Origin: Hydractinia symbiolongicarpus
Taxonomy: Eukaryota > Cnidaria > Hydrozoa > Anthoathecata > Hydractiniidae
Assembly: GCF_029227915.1 (NCBI RefSeq)
Contig: NC_079883.1
Location: 26,906,001 to 26,970,000 of the forward strand
Length of the DNA stretch: 64,000 nt
Direction: 5' to 3'
Position numbers and translations under genes: made by a program. A model generated the notes under the pieces. The model did not search any database and had not been told where the DNA came from. It saw only the letters and a list, made by a program, of their open reading frames with translations. Of the stretch, positions 20,702 to 34,200 are shown in pieces (position 1 is the first letter of the stretch; every line of letters starts with the position of its first letter).

Positions 20702-21965
20702 AACACCCATTTGTCATTAAATGTAAAAACCTTAAAAAAACTACGTTAAAAAGGTTCAAAATTAAGAACAACCATTCTTCTGTCAGCATTTTCTTTAAAA
20801 ACTATTTCAACTTTCGTTTTTAATATTCTCCTTGACTTTTCCAAGTTTTCAGTGACTTTGAAAAATATGAATTTCTTTAGGTTTAGGCTCTGTGGCAGTC
20901 TGCAAAATATTTCGATGAAATTATTTATCAAGGTTAGTAGATTTTTATGACGAGAGAAGATTTGGAAAATGTGGTTTTATTACAAAATTATGCATATACA
21001 CATTTGGTAAAAGTTAAAACATTAGATAAATAACATGGACAGTGAAAACAGAATACACAGAAAAAATAAAAAATATATTCAACAAGAAAGAGGAAATATA
21101 TGATCAAATTTGCGGATGGTGTTAAAAATGTTTTTTATGAATTGAAAGTATAGATATTATTGAAGTTATCTTATTATAAATATACATGTTTATCTAATTG
21201 TTCTGAATGTGTAAAGCCTCGACGTTTTCACGATGTTCTTATAATAAAGAAAAATAACGTGTAAAATACCCTTAGATGTTTAATCTTGGTTTACATTACA
21301 ATCCGTAATAGCTGTGTAACAATTGTAGAGATAAATATCTGAAAACATTTCTTGTGAAACATCTCTGTGTCTCTTTCGTGAAACCGAACTGTTGCTGAAC
21401 ACTTTTTGCTTTAATGAAAACCAAGCTTTAGCTACCCGTAGAGCAACTCCGCTGCGCTTCTACTTAACGAACTTTTGATTTTATGTTTTTCAAAAAGGCA
21501 ATTCCATTTTTCAGGACTTTGTTTGACTGTTAGAAAAACTCCATTATTCTCAGTATATGAATATTTTCAAAAAGACGACAAGTTGTAAAAATGCTGACTG
21601 AGCAAAAAACAACAAATGATATTTTACGGATATAAGTTTAGCAAAAAAGATAGATCATAACGGAGCAGAGCAGGTCTACAAGTAGGCTATAACATTACCC
21701 GTATAATTCAACATGAAATTTAATTAAATATTATTTTTTAAAATACAATTTAATTGTGTACTCGATATTCCCTTAATACAACAAACACAGCTCATCTTTT
21801 AAAAAGGATAAAAATTAAAAAAAAAGAAGCATTAGCAATGAAGGAAATGATGGTTTTTAAAATTCCTCTTTTTTTAGCCAGTGCTTTAAGATTGCAAAGT
21901 ACTGCAATTAACAACAGAGCACATTATCAAGAGGTATCGATTATAAAGGATTTCTGGAACTCTTT

Positions 21966-21971
21966 TTTATT
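21966..21971 (-). terminator. Candidate polyadenylation signal of the receptor kinase gene
   Basis: TTTATT on the plus strand (AATAAA on the minus strand) lies about 305 bases beyond the receptor stop codon. It is the first canonical signal seen downstream. Confidence 0.4.
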
Positions 21972-22275
21972 TTTATATTTAGAATGCACAAACTGGAAAA
22001 AAATTGAAGTTAAATTAATTTAAAGTTGTAAAGGGCCTATTCACAAAAATTAAGTAAAAAATATTATCTAAAAAATTATAACTATAGACATAATTAGCCA
22101 CGAACATTATTCCCCGGCTTAAGTTTGCGATAAAACGAAATATTGATATAAGTGGTAACATAAAACAAGTGTTTCACATTAAATACAACAGTGTCAACCT
22201 TATATATATACAAATTTGCGTGGTATTAAAACGTGCCTGCACGCATGCGCAATTTACACTTACAATAAAACAAAA

Positions 22276-25200
22276 TTATAACACAAGATCGGCAGTATCG
22301 AACGCTGAATTAACATACACATTAGAATTTTTCTCAGGTGTTTTCACAGATTGCAGTTCGATATATCTCGTATCATTTCGCTTCTCGGGGTTTGTATCGT
22401 CATGTGGTAACTTGGTATTGGCATCGTTTTCTCCTTCCTGTTGTTTTTTCAACTCCTTCGCAGTTTTTATCTGAATGGGCTTCTGCATGAACTCCTCATC
22501 AAAAACCTTATTCTCCTCCTCATCATCAGAGGGAACACTTTTAAAAGATGCAACGTTATAATACGTGTCTTCTTGATTGATGTCGAAACTAAAGTAATGA
22601 TCACCTTCGTTTAAAACACTTTCCAGATGTTCACGTAATTCTGTGAAGGACGGCCGTTGCAATGGATCCTCGTTCCAGCAGTGCAGCATTACATCATACC
22701 TAAATAAACAAACGTGTCAGAACGTTATCTGTTAACCCAGGGTAGTAATGAAATGTAAAGAGATACACGGGTAAGAAGAGGAATGGAAGCAAATTTTTTT
22801 CTTTACGTGAAAGAAAAATAAGTCAATGCCTACATGGCGTCTGCACAATTTTCCGGTTTCTCCATCCGATATCCCGATTTCAGCATCCCAAGTAACTCAC
22901 GGTTGCTAATGGACGGGTAAGGGGTGCCACCTATAGTAAAAAAAGTTGCTACAAGAGTCTTGTTCACACACATATAGACTTTTTAACGAATGTACGGTCT
23001 CACTTACCCAAAGTAACGATTTCAAACAGAACAATTCCATATGCCCATCTAAAAATCAAAGTCATTTATTAACTTAATTTGTATATATAATCTTTAATAT
23101 AAACTTTAATTCATTCTAATGATGACTGTTCAACAACCGAAACATTAAAAAAAAATTGAAAATCGTTTTTTACATTTTTAAAGAAATTTTGTAATGTTGT
23201 GTTTCCTAGTGGTAAATTTTCTGGTGTATTAAGATATTCTTACATAGAAGTACATGGCATATAAATTGCAGCAAATAAAACCAAACCAGAGAGTCTAACG
23301 AATGAACGAGCGATTAAACAAACGAGCGAGCGAACAAATAAACGAGCGTGCGAACAAACAAGGAAGCGAGCGAGCGAAAAAACCAGCGGGCGTACGAACT
23401 TACACGTCACTAAAAGTGGTAAACACTTGATCGAAGATAGCTTCAACAGACATCCATTTGATAGGAAGCTTTCGATTTTTGTTACTCATATAAATCAAAT
23501 CGTTGCTAACCGCTCTTGTTAACCCAAAATCCGATACTTTAACCTTTCGATCACTGCCAACTAATATATTGCGAGCAGCTAAGTCCCGATGTACCAGATT
23601 TTTTTGCGCAAGATATTCCTAAAATTTAAAAACAGATTTTCTGGAATGCTTAACAGAATTTAATAGTACTTTAAAAGGGACGGGAGTGGGAATAAATCTG
23701 GGGTAAAAAAATGTGTTGAAAATAAAAAACATGGATATTTCGAGGCCCTTACACTCAAAAAATTAAAACTTAACCAATCATAGCGGACCCAGTACTCTAA
23801 AGGAAATCTTAAAATCGTTGTACAATCACAAAAAGTCGTTAGTCTAGATTTTTGCAAATTTATGAGCTTTTTATAAGTATTATCACCCACTCATCCTCCA
23901 AGGAGTGTTCATTATTCCTTGGAGTTATTACTTACATAAGTTTTTCTAAAAAAAATCCACTTACCATCCCAGCAGATATCTGCCATGCAAATGACAAAAG
24001 ATCGTCAGCCGTAATTTTATCAGGATCATCTGGATCACTGGATAATGTTGAGTTTGGTACAAATTCGTTTTTCTCGTTCAGATCCTATATGAGTGAAAAA
24101 TACTCCCTCAAAATACATATCTCGAAATAGAAAAAAAGAAAGAAAGTAAAAAAATGAATGTCGCATACGAGCCAATCAGAAGCCTGCATGGCAGTAAAAG
24201 ACCAATCACAACTTACCTGATCAGAACTTTGAAACATCTGATTATAAGCGTATGAGCGACTAGAGTCGGAAGATTGTGATGTGCATAACTAAACATAATT
24301 ATTAAATGTTTAGTAAGTATATAAGCTGTGGACACACTCACCCTTAATAGCAGACCTCTTTAATTAAAGTCAGATAACGCTTACAGATATATCGCGCGAG
24401 TCGTGTTTTTGCAAACAAACGAGATTGCACTAACGTGAAAATCAATTTTTCGTGAAAATTAATTCCCCATTGGATTGACCTACAAGTTTTTTTTATAATA
24501 ATGCTAAAAAAACAGACTGGTCATTATTCTTATTTCTCTATTGTTCTAAACAATAGACCTATTGTTTTTAACCCGAAATGCAAATTCATCTGCATAAACT
24601 CTGTCCTTATAAACTCCTGCTAAGTCTTTCTGGGTCCACCTTTGGGATTTCCACCAGGAACTGTCAAGTCTCTACACTTTCTTACCCAATTATTCCCCTC
24701 CATTCCTCTAAGTGTCCCAACCAACTTAATCTTCTTATCTGGGTAACATCTTTAATGCTACGGATACCTAGCCTGCTTATTAGCTCATTTGAGCTCTTTC
24801 TGTCCCTTATTTAACCATTCCCACATCATACCTTTCTAAACGGTCAAGATCATCTTGCTTCATTGTCCATGTCTCACTACTGTACAATATAACACTTCTT
24901 ACACAGGCCTCATACAACCTACCTTTTACCTCAATTGACAAGAGTCTGCTAGTCAACAATGATAAAATCTCTGAACTTTTTCCAAGCAGAACCTATCCTG
25001 CAAGTAACACTTCTTCCAACATCCCCTTCACTGCCCAACATATCACTTAAGTAACAGAAGTTCCCAACTATTTCTAACGAGCCATTGTTGTACATCAATA
25101 AAGCTATAAATAATATTAATTGTCTATAATTTAACTTTGGAACGCTTGCATACAAACTGAATGTCAGCGCTTTATCTTCCTCCAATACCACTGCACTTCT

Positions 25201-28200
25201 ACAAGGCCACTTTCAAGCCACAAGTTTAAAGTTGGCTTCAATGCTGCTAATCATGACTTTAGACTTCGCTGTATTCACTCTTAGCCCTTTCTCTTTTAGT
25301 CCTTTTTTCTTCTTCTCAAACTTTTTAACTAATTTTTTCAGTGATTCCGCTATGAAAACCAAATCATCTGCATTCAATAAGTGCCATGAACAACCTGTTA
25401 CGAATTCCATTGACAGCGCTTCTAAGACTACCACAAACAACAAAAGACGAAGTACAGAACCCTGATGTACATCAACATTTTCACTAAATTCATTACTAAG
25501 TGAATCGTTAATCCTGACACAACTTCTAGCATGGCTGTACATAGACTGTACCATCGTAACTAGCCACTCATCCACACTTAGTTTTCTCATAGCCCACCAA
25601 ATAACTTTTTATAATCTAATTAGCGAGAATTGCAATAAACTCAACTCCGGTATATCCAGACGCACCTGATACTCCTGAGCCTTGCCAATCTTCATTTTTT
25701 CCCATAGCCTTCACTATCCATTCTGTCTTGACCTGCATAGCTGTCCCAGCCAAGATACCTCCATCGTCACATACACACTTCTTAGCTACAGCATCTTGGT
25801 TAATCTTCTTCATTTGCTTTGCTATCTTAAACGCTTCATTGCGCTGGTCTTCTTAATTCATCCCTTCTTAATACATTTGCAAATCTGTTTCTCTCTGCTT
25901 CTGATTTTGTCTTATACAGTGCTGCGCAACGACGCTTAGTATGTTTAACAAAGAAATTACATTTTTTATCCTTTTGTGCAGAAAAAGAGTTTTCAAGTTG
26001 TTTTGACGGTACTACAAACCTCCTCTCTCGTTTTCGCAGCCACTTAATCATAAAAGCATAGAGATATTCTAAGAAATCTTTCGGTTCAAGAAAATGTTGG
26101 TTCAAATATTTCAATGTAACTGTTTTTATGTTTGTGATGACAGGGGATAGGCATAATAGCAGGAATTCCTATAGTTAAACTCAGTTACCTTGAGCTTGAC
26201 ACTAAATTGTCAACAAAAAAATGCGCAAAAAATGCGCAAAAAAAAGAAAAAGCCAAAATCATCGTAAAAACTTCGATGGCAAAAAATAGAAGTTGGTAGA
26301 AATATTTCGCCAATAAAAAAAGCTGGGAAAAATTTGGGTTACAAAACAAACAATTGTACCTTTGTTCTCCTCTTTCTCAAGTAATGCAACAAATCACCGT
26401 GTTCCATAAACTCTACAACCAAGCAAAGTGGATTGTTAACTGTGCTGCAACCAATTAAATTGACGATATTTCGGTGAAAGCCAATCTCTTTCATTAACGA
26501 TATCTCTTCCTTGAAATCGTTATATTCCATTTGCGAAGCACCCTCTAAAAGTGGATGTATTTTTAATTTCATCTACTGCTTCAAAATTCACAAAATCTTT
26601 TTCTCTAAAATTTGCAATGATTAGTACAGTACCGTCCACACATTTTTACCCACACATCAAGTATTACTATTATGCTTCTAATAATTTAGAAGGAGTAGTT
26701 AATTTTTTGAACAGTGTCGAGCCTACATAATTATATTGTCAAAAAATAATCAAATTTCTTATTTTTCACTATAATTTTTTTTATGTTATATGATCTATCA
26801 AAAGTTAAACTGTCAATAAATTAAATGCGTAAAATCTAGAGTTGTTCAAAAGTTGCATAAAAAGTTCATTTTTTGGCATTCTAGAAAATTAAATTTTAGA
26901 AGTCTTTTCCATCGCGGTAGATCCTCTTACGTCACTATAATACGACCCGTCCACATTTTTCCAATGTCATAAAATGATGACTGACTATTGTTGCTATTTT
27001 CACAGAATTATACATACGATAGCTTAACATCACCTTTCAGAAGTTTGACAGCAAATGTCGGCACTTTTTTAGACTGAAATAAATCGCTGCCATTTTGTTT
27101 GGCATAATGAGATTTGAGCAAAACTTTAGCATCCAATGTTGCACTAAACACAGTACCAAATGCACCTTCGCCGATTTTTTCATCCAACGTGATATTGATA
27201 GGAAAGATTTCCCAATCATCCAATTCCGTATCTTCTTTACTCAAATACATTCTAACAGATCAAAAATAAAGAGGGGTGACTTTGTAAACTGACAGTAAAA
27301 ACGCGTTTCTATATGATCTTCATTATTTTTACCTGTCATTTTTATGGTATAAATAACTATCACAACTCGAAACACAAAACAAAAATAAGAAATAAACTGC
27401 TTGACTTTGTGTGTGTGTGTGTGTGTGTGTACACAGTCAGTCTCCTAAACCTTAGACTCCGAAGCACGCGAATTTGCATCGCAACAAAGGCGAAATGCTG
27501 ATATGGCAGATATTTGCCTTAATGAAAATAAAGGCCTACATAAAAGAGAATAAATCTCCCACCCAGCAGAGACAATATTTTAAGTTTTTTAAAAAGCTGC
27601 GGTTGAAACACAAAGCTCCTGGAAGAAAAGCGGAAAACAATTACATGCTTTATGCTTATAACTCTATTTTTTATTTTAGCCTGAGTTGCTAAAAGCAAAA
27701 TTTTGAGTTACGCCTTAGGGCTTAAGATGTTGCTTAGCGCAATATTCAGGACTGCTCAGTCTTTCAAAGAACTGTTTGTTGTGTGTTAGACTATCCTATT
27801 TTAAGTCTCACTTGCTTAAATTTTTCAATTTTAGGTCGGTTGCTTATCATTTACTTAGTTCGTGAGCCAAATCTCTAACTCAGCCAATAGATAATCAGCT
27901 TCTTATTAAAAAACAACAATTACGATCCTATTATATGGCAAACAACAACAACAGAAGTCTACTTACTCTAAAGTCTCTTTGGAGAATGACATTCCATGTA
28001 AATGTCGGTTATTGCGTTTTTGGTGATGACGGAAATACATGATCACCATGAAACACAGTGCTAATAACAAAAGTGGAACCAAGACAGCGAGTACGATTTT
28101 TTCTGTGTTATCGTCATCTTCACCTGCAAAAAAATCAAGATGATTGTTATAAAACAGATATCTCTGATTAGTAGCTTTAAAATATCTAACCTTAAACCAA

Positions 28201-31200
28201 ATCTGATGGAAGGCTTTTAAAGTATATTAACTTTTAAAAAAATACGCATCGATCGTACATAACAGCTTTCTGCTTTTGAGTCATAGAATGTTAAATAATG
28301 TGTAGTTATCTTGTAGATTTTTTTTTTCGTAAAATTTGTGTTGGATGCGGATGAAAATAGTAACGTTTTTCTGAACGCCAACAAGTTGTTTCGCCAACTG
28401 AGATTGTAGAAAATTTTTTTTCTTAATAAAATAAAACCTCCTGAAATGATTTAATACAGGAATGCATTTAGGGCAATGATACGTGTCTGCCCGGGGAATA
28501 TACTGTGGTTAGTTAATGCAATTTAGGTTTGACTGTGGGTTGTGATAATGAAAAAAAGGAGTGTCCCTTCCTAGTCATTCCCCCTGTCCTACGGTTGCAA
28601 TGACTTGTAAAATTTACCTATCACTGGAGGAGGCGGCTGTATGCTGATTGGATTCCCAGCAGCTGAAAATAAAAATACATCCAGGATTGTGACAAGGAGT
28701 ATAAAAACCCACTTCAAGACACAGAACAAAATCAATCTTCAAAACTTCTATCGTTTTGATGGCAGATTAAACTAGTAATCTGTTGACTAAATGCATGACT
28801 GACTTTTTACAATAAATTACACTTTAAGGTATTTACCCTTGAGTAATATCTGCGTATATCCTTCAAATGTTATTGGAGCGGGTTTGCGGTTAGAATTGGT
28901 GATAGGAAACACCTAAAAAAAATGATAATAAATAAAGAAAATATATAAATATAATACAAACATATAAAAAAAATATATAAAATACAAACATAAAAAGAAA
29001 ATATATAAATATAATACAAACATATAAAGAAAATATATAAATATAATACAAACATATAAAGAAAATATATAAATATAATACCAACATATAAAGAAAATAT
29101 ATAAATATAATACCAACATATAAAGAAAATATATAAATATAATACAAACATATAAAGAAAATATATAAATATAATACCAACATATAAAGAAAATATATAA
29201 AATACAAACATAAAAAGAAAATATATAAATATAATACAAACATATAAAGAAAATATATAAATATAATACAAACATATAAAGAAAATATATAAATATAATA
29301 CCAACATATAAAGAAAATATATAAAATACAAACATAAAAAGAAAATATATAAATATAATACAAACATATAAAGAAAATATATAAATATAATACCAACATA
29401 TAAAGAGGATTATAATTTCACCTGAACAGCTATGTCAATGTCGTAATTCTTTACTGTAACAGTGATGTTATATGAAGTTTCTTGCTAAAAAAATAGATTG
29501 TTGTAATAGCTAGTTGTACGTGTCTAAATACACAACAGCCTGAAAAAACGCCATCCAGCTTAAAAACCGCCCATGTTATCAGTTGATGTTCTACTGGTAT
29601 CTCTGTTACAACTATAAAAGGGTTAAAAAATGAAACAAAATTCGAATTTATTTATTGCGATGAGAAATCAAAATAATTGCAGAAATATTTATAATTCGTT
29701 CTGCAGGGAAATCATCAAATCACCATATGGACCCTGATATTGTCTTGTACAAGTCAAAAAAAGAAAAGAATAGTAAGTTTCAAAAAACAAGTTAAAAAAA
29801 ATGTTTAAAATATTGAATAAATTGTCAAGTGCAAAAGCAGCAGTTGCATACATATAAGTATGATGACAGGACTATGGGTGAGTTCCCATACAACTTTCCC
29901 GCTCGAGTTCGAACTTAATGGATATCAAAATTGAATGAATTACTCACAGCAGATACATTGACTCGATTGTATTCATCCTTCTCATTTAATATAGGTACTT
30001 TCAGACTTCCTACATAAGACGCCTTTCCCCAGCGGATAAGGTACCTCTTAATAGGCTCGACTAGGATCGGTTTCTGCCATCGCAAAAGCAAATGGTATGC
30101 CAAAGTGGTACAGATTTCACACGAGGCGTTCTGTTTACCATTAAAACAAAGTGCTCTAGTTGTATTGATACATTCTTCTTTAGTGTGAGTGATGTTAATC
30201 ATCTCATCCCTGAAAGGTTGATTAGTTGGTTCTAAATGGGAAATAAACACATTTGATCACTTGTTGTTCAAATTTTCTGTGTTTAACCCACATAGACATG
30301 TGAGAACCAACATTTGGTAGAAGAAATAGACGAGGAAAACTAGTAAGCTTTACATGAAACAAACCGACTTTACATAGAACAGACCGACTTTACATAGAAC
30401 AGACCGACTTTACATAGAACAGACCAACTTTACATAGAACAGACCAACTTTACATAAGACAGACCGACTTTACATGAAACAAACTAACTTTACATAAAAC
30501 ATACCGACTTTGCATTGAATATACCGACTTTACGTGGCACAGACCGAAAGAAAATCCGAAGTTTCACCCGAAACCGAAACAAATATACATTAAGACTAGA
30601 CCACAAACGAAAATGACTTCATTGATTTTTTGAAGCGTGACACCGGATTGAAAAATACGATTGAGATTTTTAATCCCAAGACAGGACGAACTGGGTTGAC
30701 TTACTGACTGTAGTTGTTGATATCTTTGCACAATCAAAGTTATCAACTGTGTTGCATCCTACAAAGAAAAAACACCAAAAATAAAAATGATATATTAATT
30801 TATAAGAATAGGTTAAAATGTGTTACAAAGTGTTACGATTTCTTACAAACACTTTGGAGTGATCTGTAGTGCAAAATTTTACGACTTCTTACGAGCTCTT
30901 TCGAGTGATCCATTGATGCGCAAAATGTTACGACTTTTTACGAACCCCTTCAAGTAATCTACCAGTGTGCAAAATTTTACGACTTCTTACGAGCCCTTTT
31001 AAGTGATCTACTTATGTGCAAAATGCTTTTTACTCTTGTATACAGTAAATAATCAACGTTTTTAATCATCAATAATATGAAAATTAAAAACGCCATTTAA
31101 GCCATTACCTTCGTATCTCACATAAGAAACTTCTTCATCTCCACGCAAACATTGGTTGTACAGTGAAGCGATCTGAAGTCGGGAGAAAAGAACTCTTTTC

Positions 31201-34200
31201 AAAACTAAAAATCTTAATACTGAAAGTTCATAACTATGCCATATTTAACGACATATTCCAAAAAATATCTTTTTACGTAGAAATTGTTTTGTTAACATTA
31301 GAGCATTAATATCTTATTAAGGAAGGTATGACTGAAATATGTTACCTGAAGAATGAACCAAAGCCTATAAATATAAGGCTTTGGTTCATTCTTCAGGTTT
31401 TAATTTCAAATCAATAAATACTAAAAAAATATTTAAAAAATATCTAAATAATTTTTGTATACCAAATAACTTTTTTTCTAAACTGTTACTACATTGCTTT
31501 TTTTATCAGTTTAACTAAATTCTCCCCTTTTCTGTAAGCTACAGAAAATCACGTGATTAATGTTGCAAACTGTGCACCACAGTGTTGATAGGCCGACTCG
31601 GAGAAAGGTTGATGGGCAAGATAAATTTCTCTCATCAATCAAACACAAATGAAAAAACAGTAAACAAGAAGGGAAAATTCCCCTTTAACAACAGTACGTT
31701 CTCACCCGGACTCTGATCAAACATGATCGGAGTGAATCATAAGCATTGTTAGGCATATCAACTGTGGTGTGATGTACATTCTGAAAATAGATTAAATATA
31801 CAGTTTATCAAGTTGAAACGTAAAAAACTTCATCTATTTATCTGCCATTGAACCTATTTTTCTGTGAACGGAAATGAAAGTCGCTGGCCCTAATTTGGGA
31901 CATATAAGCTTGATGAATTAGGGGAAGTTTCACATGTAGAATTTGTGTGATTCTCAGGAAATAAAAACAAATTACATTTATGTTGCTACAGCTGCCAAAC
32001 CATTGCTTTACTCAAATAAACAGTTTTACAAACATTGAAAAAACATGAACTACTGTTGGTTTTTTTACGGATAGTTGTGCATGCGATTGTTTTGGAAAAT
32101 TCATGAAAATAATAAACGATTATTTGTTCTTGTTACAACCCAGTACTACTGTTTATGAGAAACGCAGTTTTCAGCCTGGAAATGTTTCTAAATATTTAAA
32201 AAGTCTGACCATTGGTTCATGACGAAAACAGACAGCATTATATTTTTCATTTCTTTCAATGTCTTTAAGTAAACAGTGTAATACATATCCACAAAAAAGC
32301 GATCACTTACAGATGGAATTTCCGTATTTTTTTCAATAGTGTTTTCCAAATAAACCGACATCATTGTTCTTTGATTTTCCTCAATGGAGCAATTTAGAAG
32401 AACAAAACTTTTGTGGAAGTTTTTATAAAGCATTACATTTGAAGCTAAAACAAATAAAAAAAAACACAGTTAGAAACTCAAAATAAGAGATATCAAAAAA
32501 TATTTTTTTAGTTGTTGTTCTATCTGTGGTGTTCTTCACAGCGTTCTTAGAAAAGCTTAATCAAATGAAATGCGTTATTAAAGTTATTCCCAATAACCAA
32601 GTGATTACAGTAAGTTACAACAACGTGATCATAGCCTTGAAATTCCACAATTTTAGGGGATTTAGGGGTAAAAATGTAGACAATACTAAAAAATGTATTA
32701 GGTATGCAGTATGTGGTATATCAAATGAAGCACATACAGCACCAGTGTTATAGGTGTTATATTTTTTAAAAAAAACAACTTTCCCAAAACTTTAGTGGAA
32801 ATAAAAACACACTGTTATACCACCCCATGGCAAAAACATTTAAATAAAAACACAGTGTGGTACCACGCCATGGCAAAAACATTTAAAAAAAACACAGTGT
32901 TGTACCACGCCATGGCAAAAACATTTAAATAAAAACACAGTGTGGTACCACGCCATGGCAAAAACATTTAAATAAAAACACAGTGTTGTACCACGCCATG
33001 GCAAAAACATTTAAATAAAAACACAGTGTTGTACCACGCCATGGCAAAAACATTTAAAAAAACACAGTGTTGTACCACACCATTGCAAAAACATTCAAAT
33101 AAAGCACAGTGTTGTACCACGCCATAGCAAAAACATTTAAATAAAAACACAGTGTTGTACCACGCCAAGGCAAAAAAATTTAAATAAAAACACAGTGTTG
33201 TACCACGCCATAGCAAAAACATTTAAATAAAAACACAGTGTTGTACCACGCCATGGCAAAAACATTTAAATAAAAACACAGTGTTGTACCACGCCATGGC
33301 AAAAACATTTAAATAAAACACAGAAAACTCAGTAATTTTATTTTGTAAAAAAGTTAAATTTGCAAAATTCATTGTCAGTTTAAATAAAAACAGAAAGCCT
33401 GTTGTCACAAAACTAATTGTGGGTAAAAAAACCCTAAGCTAACTGTCAAATTTTAATTGAGACTGTTGTCTCCTTGAATCAATAAACTTTAGACTTTCGC
33501 CAAAGTTTATATTACAATAAAATTTGTAGCTACCTGACTACACTTAGTATCAGAATTATTAATTAAGAATTTTGTGGTAGCTAACCATATTTGACTAGTC
33601 ATATTTTTTCCCTCAAGGTGTAACTAGCTCAGTAAAAAACAGATTGGTGAAGATAAAACAAAAACAGTAAATACATAAAAACGGAAAGAAAAACATTTAA
33701 AGAATAGCAATAAATAAGGCTAGCTAAACTATCTGATTTTAGGATGATTGCTAGCATGGTTACTTTTCTAGCACAATTCGCTTACATGAGTTGACAGACC
33801 AAGATATTGTCCAGCGTATATAAGTAGGAAGCAGAGGATCATTGTTTTTGATTGCAATTGGTTTAGGATTAATAGTTAGATTGTATATAACATCAATTCG
33901 CTTCATCACTAAAAATAAACATTATATTATTATTCAAGACACTCACTCTTCCAGACGTAAAGTGTTTAAAAAAAGCATGGTGGTCACTTACTTGTAAAAT
34001 TACTTTCAATGTAATGGTCTCTGTTGGATGTTAGATAGTTGATTGGGTATACTCTCAATTTATAATTTGTTTCATGATCAAATTTCCCATACAATCCAAA
34101 ACTTGAACAGAAATTTGAAGACGATATGTTTCTTTCACTTAGTGTGCTCTATGAAGAAAAGATGCTGATAAAACAGCAGACACCAAATTTGATATCAGGG

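Larger units (their letters stand above)
19764..22275. other. Intergenic region between convergent kinase genes
   Basis: This AT-rich spacer holds the 3' ends of the plus-strand repeat kinase and the minus-strand receptor kinase. It carries a five-copy CACTCACATAG array. No exon, RNA gene or element could be supported, and the short frames (for example 21754-22023) lack motifs. Confidence 0.6.
22276..28123 (-). other. RTK membrane helix, split tyrosine kinase domain and tail (exons 46-54)
   Basis: Exons: 28123-27967 (membrane helix [20 protein letters not shown]), 27251-27029, 26572-26360, 24288-24217, 24084-23965, 23618-23404, 23048-23008, 22930-22834, 22699-22276. The glycine loop GEGAFG is at 1656-1661, the ATP Lys in FAVK at 1698, HRDLAARN with HRD at 1848-1850, DFG at 1868-1870, PIKWM, then [26 protein letters not shown] with PIKWM marks a tyrosine kinase. 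Exons 49-50 form a kinase insert of about 50 residues rich in Ser, Asp and Tyr. The activation loop has one tyrosine ([16 protein letters not shown]). Tail tyrosines at 2002, 2003, 2068 and 2084 (DTYYNV, RYIEL, VYVN) are candidate phosphorylation sites. All catalytic residues are present. Confidence 0.95.

Noticed and set aside
28870-29399. Three long minus-strand frames rich in Tyr, Ile and Phe
   Set aside because: They are translations of the 32-bp minisatellite in three frames, inside a receptor intron.
32803-33322. Regular repeat array resembling a CRISPR
   Set aside because: The units are contiguous with no unique spacers, and the genome is eukaryotic.
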